Shown: piece by piece, positions 11,377 through 22,773 of the stretch | Position numbering within the stretch: the stretch's first letter is position 1 | How the letters are laid out: each line of letters starts with the position of its first letter | From: Paraphysomonas bandaiensis | Taxonomy: Eukaryota > Chrysophyceae | DNA: 64,000 nucleotides | Direction of reading: 5' to 3' | NCBI GenBank assembly: GCA_965644295.1 | Contig: CBFFRP010000432.1 | Coordinates: 372,001-436,000, forward strand | Translations under genes and position numbers: made by a program | The notes under the pieces: model-generated | The model's database searches: none | Told to the model about the DNA's origin: nothing | Seen by the model: the letters and a program-made list of their open reading frames with translations, nothing else

Positions 11377-13451
11377 GCCTCATAAAATATTGATTCAGGC
11401 TATTCAGTCTATTAGGTATCGTAGTAATAGTTCCAATACTCTACATGAGAATTGTACGTGCGATATATCTGATAAGGACTTGAGTGCTTGGCACACGGAG
11501 TATACATACTGGATTGCATCGTTGAGTTGCCAGACACAGTATGAGTTTCAGTTTTAATGGTAGTGTATAAAGTCATCTTCATATTAAAGTTTTTGGATTT
11601 TACTTGAAGATAATTTTAATTCAGTACTATGTATTTTCTATAAAGATAAAGTGTTTTTTAATATTAGTCCGTAAACGGATTGATAATGGCGGTTCTGTTA
11701 GTGTTGATGACATATCACTGGATTTCAGAATTTGACTGAAGAAATAATGGATTAAAATATCATGTAGTCTATGCATTTAAGCGATTCTGAAGCTTATGCT
11801 ATTCAGAGATTATTCGTGTTGATAAATTTAAGCACGGGTCATATCAGGGTCTGGTAACCATTAATCATCAATCGTCCTGTTCCCGCCAATTATAATGGCA
11901 TTAATGAAATATGTCCCGGAAATTATAATAGCATTACTAATGATGCCCCATTAATTCCATTACCGTTAATGGTCATATGGAGATATGGAGCAGGGCATCG
12001 GTAACGATTAATTGTCAAGTAAGTGGGGCAGGTTGTAGTCAACTATAATTGCTCTCTCAATTAATTGATACTAAACTACGTACTCAAGTAGCTATATATA
12101 AGATGCCAACATAGCTTGGTCAACTTTTATTTTATTCCAGAGGCGGCGATTCATGCATAAAAAAATTAGTAGCCCTTAATGCCAAAGTGTTATACTCTTG
12201 CGTAAATCAGCAAATCAGTCATAACATTATTAGCTCTACTGAATAATATTTTAATTTTATGTATGTACGTGCTTCTGCTGCTGTACCGAGCTTACTTTTT
12301 AACACGTGCTCGCTTTCGCTGGCTGTTACCATCAATCAAACTTTGCCCGTCGTGGTCATTCTGAACTATACTGTCAGTGTCATCATCTTCGCCACCCTCA
12401 TTGAGCAAATATTTTTATATGATCTCTGTCATGTAAAAGTGAAACTTCGTTGCCACTTTGAATATTCACAACGGTAACTTTGAAAGCAGTGTTATGAATT
12501 ATGAATAATAGCAGCTCGACAATCAGGTGCCCTGCTATGAGTTCAAACAATACATGAACGTCGTGGAGGTCGAGCTGGTGTTCACCTTCTTTCTGTAACT
12601 CTAGTGACGCACATATTTTAACATATTTTAAGTCTTGTTTTTGATTTTTAAGCCCAAGGCTTCCATACTATGCAGGCTACATTGTGCCTAATATATAGAT
12701 TATATCACATACATATCATAGCCCAACAAAAAGTTACACCTTTTTAGCTAGCACCCCTCTCCATGGCTCTGTTGTGACCTTGGCTGCATCATAATGGCTG
12801 GTCCTGCCTCAATTTGGCGCCTCTCAGTCACCCAGTCGCAGTCCTTGTTTGCACTCCACACCCACTCAGATGAAAACCTCTTTAGCTCATGTTGTACACG
12901 CTACACTACCCCTTCACCGGCCGTTAGTTGCCCCATCGCTCATACTTTGAAGCTACATCACACGCATGCACTTCTGCAGAGACGCAAACTCTCTTGCCCT
13001 ACCACTCTGGTAGATACCATATCTAGCTACTAAACTGGTGCAGATTTTTAACGCCTATTGCTAATAATAAGACTTTCAATATTCCTAGGTTATAATTTTA
13101 TCCACTGTGAGCATTCGTATAATAGTTGTGTATCGATATGAGAGACCTATTGAACAATAACTGCTCAATAAACACACCTATATAGTATAGTATTATTACG
13201 TTTTGTAAATTTGTTTCTAAAGGCTAACAAATACCAATGACCGTATCACATATACTTTAATGAAGTGTGGTGAGTTGTTTCATATTTAATAATTCCATAT
13301 CATTACGGCGGCTGAATTACAAAATTCTGACAAATTAAACTTACTATGAATGTAGAGAGTTATTACATAAGAAAAATATTGGAAGAGTAGTGCATAGCTA
13401 CCTAAAATTCATGTTATATATGTACAATATATTGATATATTGACACTTTGG
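11377..13451. other. Intergenic; ATTAATG-rich palindromic tract and a partial dispersed repeat
   Basis: AT-rich. Around 11860-11975 there are several imperfect inverted ATTAATGG/CCATTAAT blocks resembling the hairpin at 51933-51985. Frames at 12259-12477 and 12794-13033 have no motif. A partial copy of the structured repeat lies at 13018-13083 on the minus strand. Confidence 0.55.
13018..13083 (-). repeat. Structured dispersed repeat, 5' part only
   Basis: On the minus strand it reads TATTGAAAGTCTTATTA then AGCAATAGGCGTTAAAAAT and TTTAGTAGCTAGA, matching the left 65 bases of the copy at 62626 almost base for base. Similarity ends after the GTAGCTAGA block, so this is a truncated copy. Confidence 0.8.
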
Positions 13452-14545
13452 TTAACATCTGAATTCAAGATCAGATATAATCTGAGGTAAAAGGTCAAGA
13501 ACTTCAAATACGTCGTCTTTAGGAATTCGAGCAATGGTATGTGGTACGCTGTTAGTAATCCAAAACTTTTCAAATATCCTATCTGGAGTAGGACATTCGT
13601 GTGATGTGGTAGGTGTCAGCGGTACTGGAGGCGGAGCGACAGGATAGAGAAACCTCTCCCATGAATTTTCTGGAAACACCCCGTGGGTTGCATACGCAAA
13701 AACTTGAGCAGCTCCAGCTTCCTGAAGTTTCTGTCCAGCCTTATACATGGTACCTCCCGTTTGCACTAAGTCGTCTACGACAATCACTTTTAGTCCCGAG
13801 GGATCTCCATCTTGTATAGTAACGATGCGCGAATCTCCACGGCGAACTTTGCCACAAACAATTATATCAAACCCATTCGCAGAAAAGAAGTGACCGAATC
13901 GTTTTGCTGCACCGTCGTCAGGAAAGGCTACCGCTGTGATTTTATATTCGTTTAACTTCGGGAGAAGCAGTGGAAGAGCAGTGTGTAAGCTCGGAATTAT
14001 GGAGCCATGAAAGTAAAACCTCTCTTGCAAAGCGTGAATGTCATATATCATTAGCCGAGAGGGTTTTCCACAGCTTGGGAGAGAGCTAAAAATCATTGCA
14101 AGAGTATTCGCGGTTGCAACTTTTCCCTCGACATCAACTCTATCCATTGTACCAGCAGGGTAGAATGGAAGCACTATCGTCATACTCTTAATAAAACTCT
14201 GTAGCAGTACAATGAGGACGGAAACTTGAGATAGAGTAGCATCATTATTAAGAAGAGATGCCAAGAATAAGACATGTGTCCCAGCTATCGTGTTAGTAGG
14301 GGTAAACCCAGATATTGTGATGTTGTCAGTGCCATCACGGAACTTGTCATAGCATGTGGGATAGTATTCAAACCTCTCCGGCTGTAAGATACACAATTAT
14401 GAGGGGTATAGTGCACTATATATGAGTTAACCTGTAATACTTGGAGCCGTTGACCGAGCTCTTCATATCCCGCCCCAGCAAACACAGAATACTTCCTGTG
14501 GGAGAATACATCGTTCGAAAAAGAAACTTCTTGACAGAGTGACAT
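13452..14545 (-). CDS. PRPS: Ribose-phosphate pyrophosphokinase (PRPP synthetase), plant class II type
   Basis: Makes phosphoribosyl pyrophosphate from ribose 5-phosphate and ATP for nucleotide, His and Trp synthesis. Two exons, 14545-14432 and 14381-13452, 347 residues; the 50-bp intron is in phase 0. Diagnostic blocks are LPFYPAGTMDRVDVEG, YDIHALQERFYF (plant PRS3/PRS4 form), AFPDDGAAKRF, KVRRGDSR, the PRPP-binding loop VVDDLVQTGGT, ATHGVFP, and FWITNSVPHT. These match the class II, plant-type synthetases rather than the regulated class I animal enzymes, which have a DDIIDT-type loop and longer N-terminal region; class II enzymes are known to be phosphate-independent. No transit peptide is obvious, so a cytosolic location is likely. 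Confidence 0.93.
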
Positions 14546-15001
14546 GATATGGAGTCGTCAATTGTTTACTTAACTATCGTTCATATATGTGTGTATGTGT
14601 ATGTGTGTATGTATGGATCCAGTCACTGTTCTTTCATAGATTCAAACAATGCGAAGAAGTGTGAATAGAAGCCTATTCGATTGATGTGATTGGTTAATTG
14701 AAGTACTTCTGTCCTCTGTCTGTTCAACACTAATCGACATCACCACCAGCAGTACGATATCTCTACTTTGCTGTGTACTGATGTACAGACAACTTCAGTG
14801 GTATACATCAGCACCAGCATACACTGGTGTGCTCGCTATAGGCAGTGCATGCAATATCTTTGATGTATCTGTGGTCACACGCATATGCATGTTTCTTGGA
14901 GTCCATTGCATTGCTTGTTATTATACATGTCCAATCAATGAAGAATTCAATCACTTGGTAATTATATCAACTAGTACTAATTTCAAAATAGAGTCAAGTT
15001 G
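14546..15001. other. Divergent intergenic region, no gene seen
   Basis: 456 bp separating PRPP synthetase (minus) and SDR (plus). Contains a short GTATGTGT tract at about 14590-14613 and a CAGCAGTAC near 14747. A 73-codon frame at 14781-15002 has no motif. Confidence 0.5.
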
Positions 15002-16099
15002 ATGTTATCGACGGCAGTTTTTTACATTGCCTGCTGCATTGCAGTCGTATGTGTCCTATACTACCTGTTGTTGCGACCTATAATGCGGGGAAGAATTGCA
15101 GGACCAGTAAATCCTGGTGATTTATCTCGCCAAACATTTTGCATAACTGGTAGCAGTAGAGGAATAGGCTTTGAAGTAGGAAGGGTATTGGTTGAGTGTG
15201 GTGGGCATGTTGTTTTTGCAGTTAGAGACGTACGCTCCTGTGAGAAGCGACTGTTGAAAATAATGTCCGCAGAGCAAATGAAGCGTGTTGAGGTTGCGTA
15301 CTTGGATTTATCATCTTTTGAATCAGTGAGAACATTTGCCAATGATGTATTCATACTTCCTAAGCGTAGACTCGATTGTTTGATAAACAATGCCCACTGC
15401 TCAGGACTTTCTGCTTTAGTAGTGAGCAAAGATGGTATCGAGTTGTCCTACCAAGTCAATCATCTGTCTCACTTTCTTCTTACATTGCTCTTAATTCCTT
15501 CGTTACGCCTTGGGCGCCCTCCCAATGACCCTACTAGGGTTGGCGGTCGAATAGTGCATGTATCCAGTCGTATGTACCGATACGGCTCTATTAGTCGAGA
15601 AGTGTACGGTGTATCAAGTCGTAATAGAACTGGTTATAACCCACACAGAGTATATGCGGATACTAAACTTATGCAAATATTATTTAATCGGGAGTTAGCT
15701 CGAAGAATGGCTACTAATAAGATAGCAGTAGAAACTAACTGTGTACATCCTGGGGGGTTAGTACGGACTGCTGGTACTTCTTCGTGGTCCTGGAGCAGAG
15801 GTACAGAGTTCTGTACAACTCATCGGTACGAGCCTCTGCTAATGGCAATGGCCGGAACTAATGTAGAAGATGCTACACGATCAGTGCTACAACTTGCATC
15901 TGATGCTCAACCAACTTCTGCACCGTGGATGTCTGGGCGGTACTACAATACTACCGCCGAGGAGAAAATTCTTCCGATTGGAGATGATTCGTCGACTGCA
16001 GAATGGCTCTGGAATACAAGTTTAGAACTGGTGGGGTTAGGGAGCACTTGTGACCGGGATTTATTTCGTGACTACGGTGGGAAGAGTGTACTCCAATAG
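15002..16099 (+). CDS. Membrane-anchored short-chain dehydrogenase/reductase (retinol dehydrogenase/WWOX-like)
   Basis: Single exon, 365 residues from ATG at 15002. Residues 4-24 form one hydrophobic segment followed by basic residues (RPIMRGR), an N-terminal signal anchor typical of ER-bound retinol-dehydrogenase-like SDRs. The Rossmann motif TGSSRGIG is at 49-56, NNAH follows in the middle, and the active-site YxxxK is Tyr218/Lys222 (VYADTK) after a serine-rich VSSRM strand. The post-catalytic segment NCVHPGGLVRT is the usual NPG-like nicotinamide region. NAD(P)(H) use is certain for the family; the substrate cannot be read from sequence. The C-terminal 90 residues are longer than in a minimal SDR. 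Confidence 0.9.
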   Translation: MLSTAVFYIACCIAVVCVLYYLLLRPIMRGRIAGPVNPGDLSRQTFCITGSSRGIGFEVGRVLVECGGHVVFAVRDVRSCEKRLLKIMSAEQMKRVEVAYLDLSSFESVRTFANDVFILPKRRLDCLINNAHCSGLSALVVSKDGIELSYQVNHLSHFLLTLLLIPSLRLGRPPNDPTRVGGRIVHVSSRMYRYGSISREVYGVSSRNRTGYNPHRVYADTKLMQILFNRELARRMATNKIAVETNCVHPGGLVRTAGTSSWSWSRGTEFCTTHRYEPLLMAMAGTNVEDATRSVLQLASDAQPTSAPWMSGRYYNTTAEEKILPIGDDSSTAEWLWNTSLELVGLGSTCDRDLFRDYGGKSVLQ

Positions 16100-16476
16100 C
16101 TCTGTTAGTCTTGTTATAGATTAAAATAGTCATAGTTGCATGCTTTTAAAGTAATTTGTGAGTTAATATCACGGTTATTATATATTATATAGCAAGTTAA
16201 ATATCGTTAACTATCACATGAAATTTAAATAATCGCAGATAAAAAGGAAAAACACAGCAATACGTTAAGTATAGTATCTAGTTGCTCGATGTAATCTATG
16301 TAAATTGTCTGTACTAGCCATAGACTTATAACAGATGTAATTCATAAGCTTTTAGTTTCTGCTCAGAAGTGTGCAATTCACGTACTTTTTCTCTGCTGAA
16401 TAAATATGATAGATTTATTATGTTACGCACGTCAATAATGTGTAGCATATTACTATGACACTAATATTCTTAGCCC
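16100..16476. other. Convergent intergenic region, no gene seen
   Basis: 377 bp of AT-rich sequence between the convergent ends of the SDR and SPRY genes; presumably both 3' untranslated regions. Confidence 0.5.
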
Positions 16477-17079
16477 TCAAATCAATGATGATGCACATAC
16501 AATCATAGTGAATTTCGAATTTTGAGGTGCCTTTTTAAAGTGGTTTCCATCAAATACCAAATCACACGTGCTTCCCGAATCAATACTTACAGCAGGATAT
16601 ATATCATTTGCTGGTCTAATCCGTGTGATTGAACTTGACATATTCATTTCCCCATTGACAAGAAACGAAAGCATAGGTAAATCCGTTTGGTCCCAGCAGA
16701 TTCCTATAACATCCCCCTCCTTCAAGTCAACACCACTCAAGCACCATGACGGCGAATCTCCCTCGCCACTTCCATCCAGTTCACCGTCAAGAGAGCTCGG
16801 TTTTTTTGGATTGAATCTTTTCACTCCAATTTTTAGCCCGGCAGGATTCTTACCAACATGCACTTCCCAAAATGCGGTGTCGCAATCAAGTGCACACGAT
16901 CCAATTGCTGACCCTTTACCCGACAGAGAGTAAGTATTGGTGTCCCTGTTTAATCCCGCAGTGATGTTGTTTGACTTTAATCCAAGTTTACAAGTTGTTG
17001 CAGCATTGGTGGTAGTTTCCAATACATTCGTCTCGCCTTTTGAACCTTTTCCGAATACAGCACTCAAGCAAGATCCCAT
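16477..17079 (-). CDS. SPRY-domain protein with N-myristoylation/palmitoylation site
   Basis: Single exon, 200 residues. It opens MGSCLS: Gly2 with Ser6 fits the N-myristoyltransferase consensus and Cys4 could be palmitoylated, so the protein is probably held on a membrane. From about residue 35 to 190 it is a SPRY/B30.2-type fold: ITAGLNRDTNTYSLSG, FWEVHVG, LKIGVKRF, a GDVIGICWD motif (GDxIGxxxD is the SPRY core), LSFLVNGE, and IYPAVSIDSG near the end (YPAVS is another SPRY landmark). SPRY domains bind peptides; no catalytic partner domain is present. The last residues (FTMIVCASSLI) are hydrophobic. Partner unknown. Confidence 0.85.
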   Translation of the reverse strand: MGSCLSAVFGKGSKGETNVLETTTNAATTCKLGLKSNNITAGLNRDTNTYSLSGKGSAIGSCALDCDTAFWEVHVGKNPAGLKIGVKRFNPKKPSSLDGELDGSGEGDSPSWCLSGVDLKEGDVIGICWDQTDLPMLSFLVNGEMNMSSSITRIRPANDIYPAVSIDSGSTCDLVFDGNHFKKAPQNSKFTMIVCASSLI

Positions 17080-18783
17080 TACACTAACTCAATGCAGGGT
17101 CAATCGAATATGACCACTATAAGCGAATGATTTCTTTAAAATGTCTAATGAATTTTCGGGAATCCAGAGGGGTGCTTCTATAGTTGTAATGACAAGATAT
17201 AGTGAGCAACATACAGTACGCCTTAACAGTGTAGCTGTAGCTAGCTGTACACAATCAATGGGCGCACGGCTCTATGTATACTGTACAGCAGGAGCAGATA
17301 TCTCCAACAGTATGTTGTAGTATGCAGAATACGGAATACAGGCAGTGGTTCAGTACGAGTAGTATAGAGAAGTGTGCTGTGCGCTATGATACGTTCAGAT
17401 GCACATCTAACCACTGTGTTAGTCCGGAATATCATATGGAAGTATATATATCTAACATTATGGGCCAATCAGATCTTGTAAATCAATCACTAGAGGCTAT
17501 GTAAGCTTGATAAGGAATCACAGGAAGTCCATGTATGCCAGTGTGATCGAAGCTGTAGCTGTCACTATAGTTATATGTAGACCATACCATACCATGCCAT
17601 ATAATACACATCACATTGGAAGGTTTACTCTTACTAGTCTTGTATATGTAGATATAGACTTCTCGATACGATGTATATTATGATATAGTCCTACACATCC
17701 GTGATTAATGTCGTGTGCTATATCTCCGCGATCAGACAAGAGTTGTGCCAACTTCATGCATGGAAGAGGATAATGTAGTCTTGGTTTATACTTTTGTTTA
17801 CTACTATCGAATTTGATATATATATAGATAGATTCAGGATAGGTCGATTTATCCGACTGACTGTATGGCGTGTGCCCTTCCAAAAAACTTACACTCGATT
17901 AACATAAGTGATTTAGCAATGTTACTGTGAGTATCTGAGCAAGGAGGAGCTACTGTAGCTCCAACGTGGTATTTAAAGGGCTTGCCACGGATACATTGAT
18001 TTGTAAATAATTATCTGAATTAAGGATTTGATCTAAATTTACGATATAGTCACTCAGGAGAATTCTGCCGTAAGATCTTTAGTCTGCATACCAACAGGCG
18101 GCACGTACACCTACTATACTTGATACATGATCCCCGAATATATTCCTACTCATAAGTACTGCATATTTAACATGTTATGGTATCATTGTTACTACGAGAG
18201 TTCTTTAGATTGAAGAGATCATGGGGTCGTTAGGGTCTCTTCCTCCCCTCTTTATTTGGATTTTCTGATGTTTTTAGGAAGATAATTTGGGACAATTCTA
18301 TTACTTTCTGATTCTCTTTGCTATCCAACTTTTGTCTTGTGTGCTCTTTGCCCATTCCTTTACACTTGCATTGGTCTGTAATATGACTGTTCATAATAAC
18401 TTAGTACAATTGCAGCGTACTAAACTTATTACAACACAGTGGTCCTGAAAGTCAAGAGTTTCACTCGACGACTCAGGACACAGTACATAAAATACGGCAA
18501 AGTAGCAAGCTTTCATGAATTGTGAACGTCGATAATAATCTTTGAACTAGATAAACTGAGAGTGCTATTTAGAAAGTGGAAGTGTAAAGTGTAATACACA
18601 ATACACTTGTAGGTGGCAGTTGGAACAGCCTGTATATGTGCCCATCAAAACTCAAACCGTTATATTTCATATTTAATCAGATAACCATCAGAAAATACGT
18701 ATCCACTAAATATCAAAAAATTATAAAATAATACTTGAATAGGTTGTGGCAACGATTTATAATCAAAACTGCGAAATATAACA
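17080..18783. other. Intergenic, no gene seen
   Basis: 1.7 kb of AT-rich sequence with CCATACCATACCATGCCAT at about 17583-17600. Frames at 17241-17883 on either strand have no motif. Confidence 0.5.
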
Positions 18784-19884
18784 CTAGTTCGCATCACTCG
18801 TTTCTTGGTCCTTAAATCGAATTCTCAACTTTCGCCCCGTAAAGCCACTCTCATTCCACATATCCACGAATTTCTCCCACATATTATCCAAAGAGCAATC
18901 TTCAAATTGACTAACAGCCCAACCTGTTTCCTGGTTCTCCAGTCCAGCGTGGACGCATGCAGTGGCAGCTCTAACTCGCATTAGCATTCCTAGGCTATCA
19001 GATCCCATAAGCCAAGATGTAAGGAAAAAACCCTCGAGTTTCTTCCCTCTATATATAAGATCCAGTGGAGCAATTCCAGAACAGTTCTGATTTGATAGAC
19101 GGCCATATACAAAACAGGTACCCTTTGGTGGAAGGTTGGAGAGCAGAGTGCCAGTCATTTCTCCGCCAATGGCATCGAAAGCAATTTGAATACCCAGCTC
19201 CTTAATTTTATCTCTTAGAGTTTCCTCCCAGTTAGGTGCAGTGGAGATGATAATATGCTCCGCCCCAAGTTTGCGAAGCGTTTCTGCTTGCTCTTCACGA
19301 CGTACAATATTAAGCAGCTGTACGTTCTCCTGTTTGCATAGCTTGACCAACATTTGCCCCAACTGTGACGCAGCAGCTGTGTGGACTAAACCAGGTCGAG
19401 AAGTGCCAACGTGGCGGGTCCTAACTGTGTCTACAAATCCGTAAGCCGTGTACGGATTAACAAAATGGCTTGCCGCATCCTCCACTACGACATTATCAGG
19501 CAGAGGAAACACACCCTTAAGGGCATCTACCACCGTGTACTCTGCATATGCTCCTTGTCCTTTCACATTGGAAACAAATCCAACCTTCTTCCCAACAATA
19601 CTATTGGCATAAATCCCTCCACCAGATGCTACCACCACACCTGACCCCTCTTTACCTACAGGTCTAGGCTGAAACTCTCCATTCCGAGGAACATTGCTCC
19701 ACTCCCCATAGTCAGATGGGTTAACAGGAGTAGCAGAGACACGTATAAGGACCTGACCTATACGAGGAACAGGCATAGGGATTTCTTCAATATCTAGCTT
19801 TGCTTTGGAGAGATCCTCATGAGGCTGAGTGAGGACGATGCGGTGAATTTTCTCAGGTAAGTTTGAACTAAGAGTACTTCCCAT
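18784..19884 (-). CDS. Zinc-free MDR oxidoreductase (quinone/enoyl reductase-like), N-myristoylatable
   Basis: Single exon, 366 residues. Medium-chain dehydrogenase/reductase fold: GroES-like half with VLIRVSATPVNPSDYGEW, GKEGSGVVVASG, GAYAEYTVV and ASHFVNPYTAYGF, then a Rossmann half (SQLGQMLVKLCKQ, HIIISTA, FDAIGGEMTG, GTCFVYG). The Cys/His zinc ligands of alcohol dehydrogenases are absent, placing it with NAD(P)H-quinone oxidoreductase or trans-2-enoyl-CoA reductase-like members. PVNPSDYG and VNPYTAYG resemble the MECR branch. The N-terminus MGSTLS carries Gly2 and Ser6, an N-myristoylation context unusual for this family, where a mitochondrial presequence would be expected. Substrate not determinable. 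Confidence 0.88.
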   Translation of the reverse strand: MGSTLSSNLPEKIHRIVLTQPHEDLSKAKLDIEEIPMPVPRIGQVLIRVSATPVNPSDYGEWSNVPRNGEFQPRPVGKEGSGVVVASGGGIYANSIVGKKVGFVSNVKGQGAYAEYTVVDALKGVFPLPDNVVVEDAASHFVNPYTAYGFVDTVRTRHVGTSRPGLVHTAAASQLGQMLVKLCKQENVQLLNIVRREEQAETLRKLGAEHIIISTAPNWEETLRDKIKELGIQIAFDAIGGEMTGTLLSNLPPKGTCFVYGRLSNQNCSGIAPLDLIYRGKKLEGFFLTSWLMGSDSLGMLMRVRAATACVHAGLENQETGWAVSQFEDCSLDNMWEKFVDMWNESGFTGRKLRIRFKDQETSDAN

Positions 19885-20549
19885 ATTAACGGCTACTTAT
19901 AGAGTTAATGAATAAATGGATAACAGAATAATTAACTAATACATCTAATATCATATAGCTATCTCCACATATCTGAATATCATATACCATAATATACACC
20001 CCCATACCAGCACAGCCACTAAATCATTATACGGTATGCTGCTGTGTATGAGGATGTATATTTTCACTGACACACCAAACTTTCGCCTTTATACTCTTAA
20101 TCACCAATCCAATCCTATTCCTATGATTTTATTGGTTCCAGCATATTTCTCAATGAGTTTTATGTCGTCGATTGGTTGTGGAGAATTTCCTTATAAAAAG
20201 CAGGGAAATTTTAGGACGGAAAGATGGTTGAAGTATTGAAGTTGTTGTAGGAAAGAAGCCGAAAATGGGAACTACAGTGCTGTAGAATATATATACGACT
20301 GTGTTATATAGAGCCACATGGTTCTACAATTGTTGTATACGTCCAGTATATACATATATACAATGCAGTTGGGGAATACTACAGCTGTACATTGCACACA
20401 GCACGACTGCATTGGGAAACTTAATTAGATTGAAAATCAATGCAATCTATCTATTCACCGCATCACCTTTATTGAATTTGAAACAAAACACATTATTCAT
20501 TTGCCAGCAGAGCTGCAGGCATTAGCTGTGCTCCTCTGGGAACGAAATA
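19885..20549. other. Divergent intergenic region, no gene seen
   Basis: 665 bp with repeated TATATACA tracts around 20290-20360. A 67-codon frame at 20036 has no motif. Confidence 0.5.
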
Positions 20550-21905
20550 ATGTGTATAACCCATGTATCCACACGATCGTTAAGATTTAGTAACGTGCTC
20601 GTTGTAGTTAAGCAAAGTGCCTATGAAACATATATGCAGGTTAGTAGGACTATTATATGGGATCGTATTATAATAATGAGGAGTGTACTTAGATGAAAGC
20701 ACAAGGGAATGCTCCTGTTGCCTTAAGATGGTCACGACTGAAGAATCGATATGAGGTGCATAGGAGTTGTTTAGGAGCGGTGGTCAGTTTGCTTGAAAAA
20801 GTTGGATGTAACCACCATGTTGTTGAACGTGCCGAAATGCACCGTGGAATGCTCGATGGAAAAGACCTTGTAATCACTGTTGGTGGAGATGGGACAGTTT
20901 TAAATGCAGCATCCTTCGTAGGTAATGATATTCCAGTTCTAGGCATCAATTCTGACCCCACCAAGCCTGAGGAACTGGGAGTAAATAAAGTAGAAGATGA
21001 GCGGCGTAGTCGCGGAGCACTTTGTGCACTATCAGCGAACAATATCAATGACCTTCTTCCTCTTGCCCTGACTGGTCAACTCTCGCCGAGGACACGTACT
21101 CGAATTCAGTGTGTTGTGAAGAGTACTCACACTGAAACGAAGCTTGCCCCGGCTCTCAACGACATTCTAATCGCCCATCCAAATCCAGCACAGATATCAC
21201 GTTTTCGCATGACCCTTTACCACAACCCTAGGTTCTACGAAAATAGCAACACGATATTCAAACCTGATCCGCCGGATATGCAAAAGGTTGGTTATGCTGC
21301 GAGCATGTATCGTGTCATGTGTTGTGCTCTCCAAAATAATAAGTGTCTTTTTTCTGATTAAAAGTAATCTGTAACTTGTACAGCTGTTTTCCTTCAATGC
21401 ATGGTGCTCGGGCATGTGGATATGCACTGCTACAGGATCGACTGCAGCAATGAGTGCCGCTGGTGGGGATGTCATGGAGCTTAGCTCAAAGAGGTACCTA
21501 CATATATTACTAAAACTTGTTGCGTCTGCTAATAGCTACTGATAGTCTGCAGTACATGGTTCGAGAACATTTAGTGGAGCAAGGTCAAGAGCATTTAAAA
21601 GCTGCTGCTCACGGAATAGTGGGTGCGTCCCATTTTAGAATACCCCTTTATCATATTTTATCATGTGTATTTATTAGGTCGCGATCAAATTATTAAGGTT
21701 CGATGGAATTCACAACATGGATGTGTGTTTGTCGATGGGTCTCATATGGAGGTATGCTTTATACAAAACGTATACTTCCATTTCCATCTTAACTACACCT
21801 TTTATATTGCAGCATTCACTGCAGTTAGGTGATGAAGTTGCAGTAGATGGACACGCACCTACATTAGAGATATTTGAAGTGCCGCACGATATAGATGTAC
21901 TCTAG
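20550..21905 (+). CDS. NAD kinase, mitochondrial NADK2 / plant NADK3 type
   Basis: Phosphorylates NAD(H) to NADP(H). Six exons: 20550-20639, 20693-21286, 21384-21493, 21546-21622, 21678-21751, 21813-21905, 345 residues. The first exon, too short to stand out alone, encodes MCITHVSTRSLRFSNVLVVV: an Arg/Ser presequence-like start and the first beta strand (VLVVVK) of the family, and it splices in phase to MKAQGNAPV. The nucleotide motif VGGDGTVLNAA has GGDGT at 94-98. DPTKPEELG, LNDILIAHPNPAQISRF, and CTATGSTAAMSAAGG (the second substrate loop) follow, then LQYMVRE and VFVDGSH. LNDILIAHP and LQYMVRE are characteristic of the NADK3/NADK2 branch rather than cytosolic NADK1. Confidence 0.92.
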
Positions 21906-22287
21906 ATTATCGGAGCTAATGACACTACCTGAATCGGTTGAGCAGGATGAGGACATGACTTGAGTCAACATTTATCCATTCATGATTTTTGCGATGTTTT
22001 GAATATTATTCTAAACCATCCTATTTTGATAACTAGAAGGGTAGAATGTAGCGGCATTTTTTTGGTAAATCATTGTCAAGTAGTGTGCTACAGTTTAAAT
22101 AATTCCACCAGTCCATACAGAATACAGAATGAGCTTTTTTTTAGTTCCTTGTGGTATATTGTGTATCAACTCAAAATTCAATGACAGTCTACAATTATTA
22201 CACCTATGTAATCAACCAGCTTGTGACTTGACAGCTATATTTTATAACTTTCTTGGCCCCTTCACTAGTATTCGCGATAATTCACCT
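21906..22287. other. Intergenic, no gene seen
   Basis: AT-rich spacer between the NAD kinase stop and the hAT-type element; a 74-codon frame at 21960 has no motif. It ends with the target duplication ATTCACCT at 22280-22287. Confidence 0.5.
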
Positions 22288-22765
22288 CAGGGATAGGGAA
22301 CAATATATTGCAATATATTGTAAAATATATTGATTGGTGGACTGGTCAAATATTCCATCAATAGTGTTTCTGTTAAAGGAGCTCACAATACTATTGCAAT
22401 ACATTGCAATCAATATTATGATAGTCATATAAAAAAGATTCTCAACTGTAGGGTGCAAAATGGATATAAATAACCGAGAAATTGATTACAACATTACAAA
22501 GGATAATGAAGCTGATGTTGACAATGCGACTAAAAATCTTCAGTCAGCTCAAAAAATTAAGAAACGTACAGATCCACGAGTCATTAAAAATGAAATCTAT
22601 GGATGTGTTTACCTACTGAGTAGTCATACTAATATATTGCAATACATTGACAATATATTGCAATATATTGTAATTGTATTGTAGGACCGGTTTAAAAATT
22701 CCATCAATACTATTGATGGAACGCTATCTAACAATAGTATTGCAATATATTGTTCCCTATCCCTG
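22288..22765. mobile_element. Non-autonomous hAT-type element (MITE) with perfect 8-bp target duplication
   Basis: 478 bp bounded by inverted ends: left CAGGGATAGGGAACAATATA, continuing TTGCAATA; the right end is its reverse complement, finishing CTATCCCTG. Both sides carry ATTCACCT (22280-22287 and 22766-22773), a perfect 8-bp target-site duplication. CAGGG-type ends with 8-bp duplications are the hAT superfamily hallmark. Subterminal CAATATATTG repeats occur several times inside each end. A 74-codon frame at 22460-22684 (MDINNREIDYN...) has no recognised domain and is too short to be a transposase. The perfect duplication suggests fairly recent insertion. Confidence 0.9.
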
Positions 22766-22773
22766 ATTCACCT

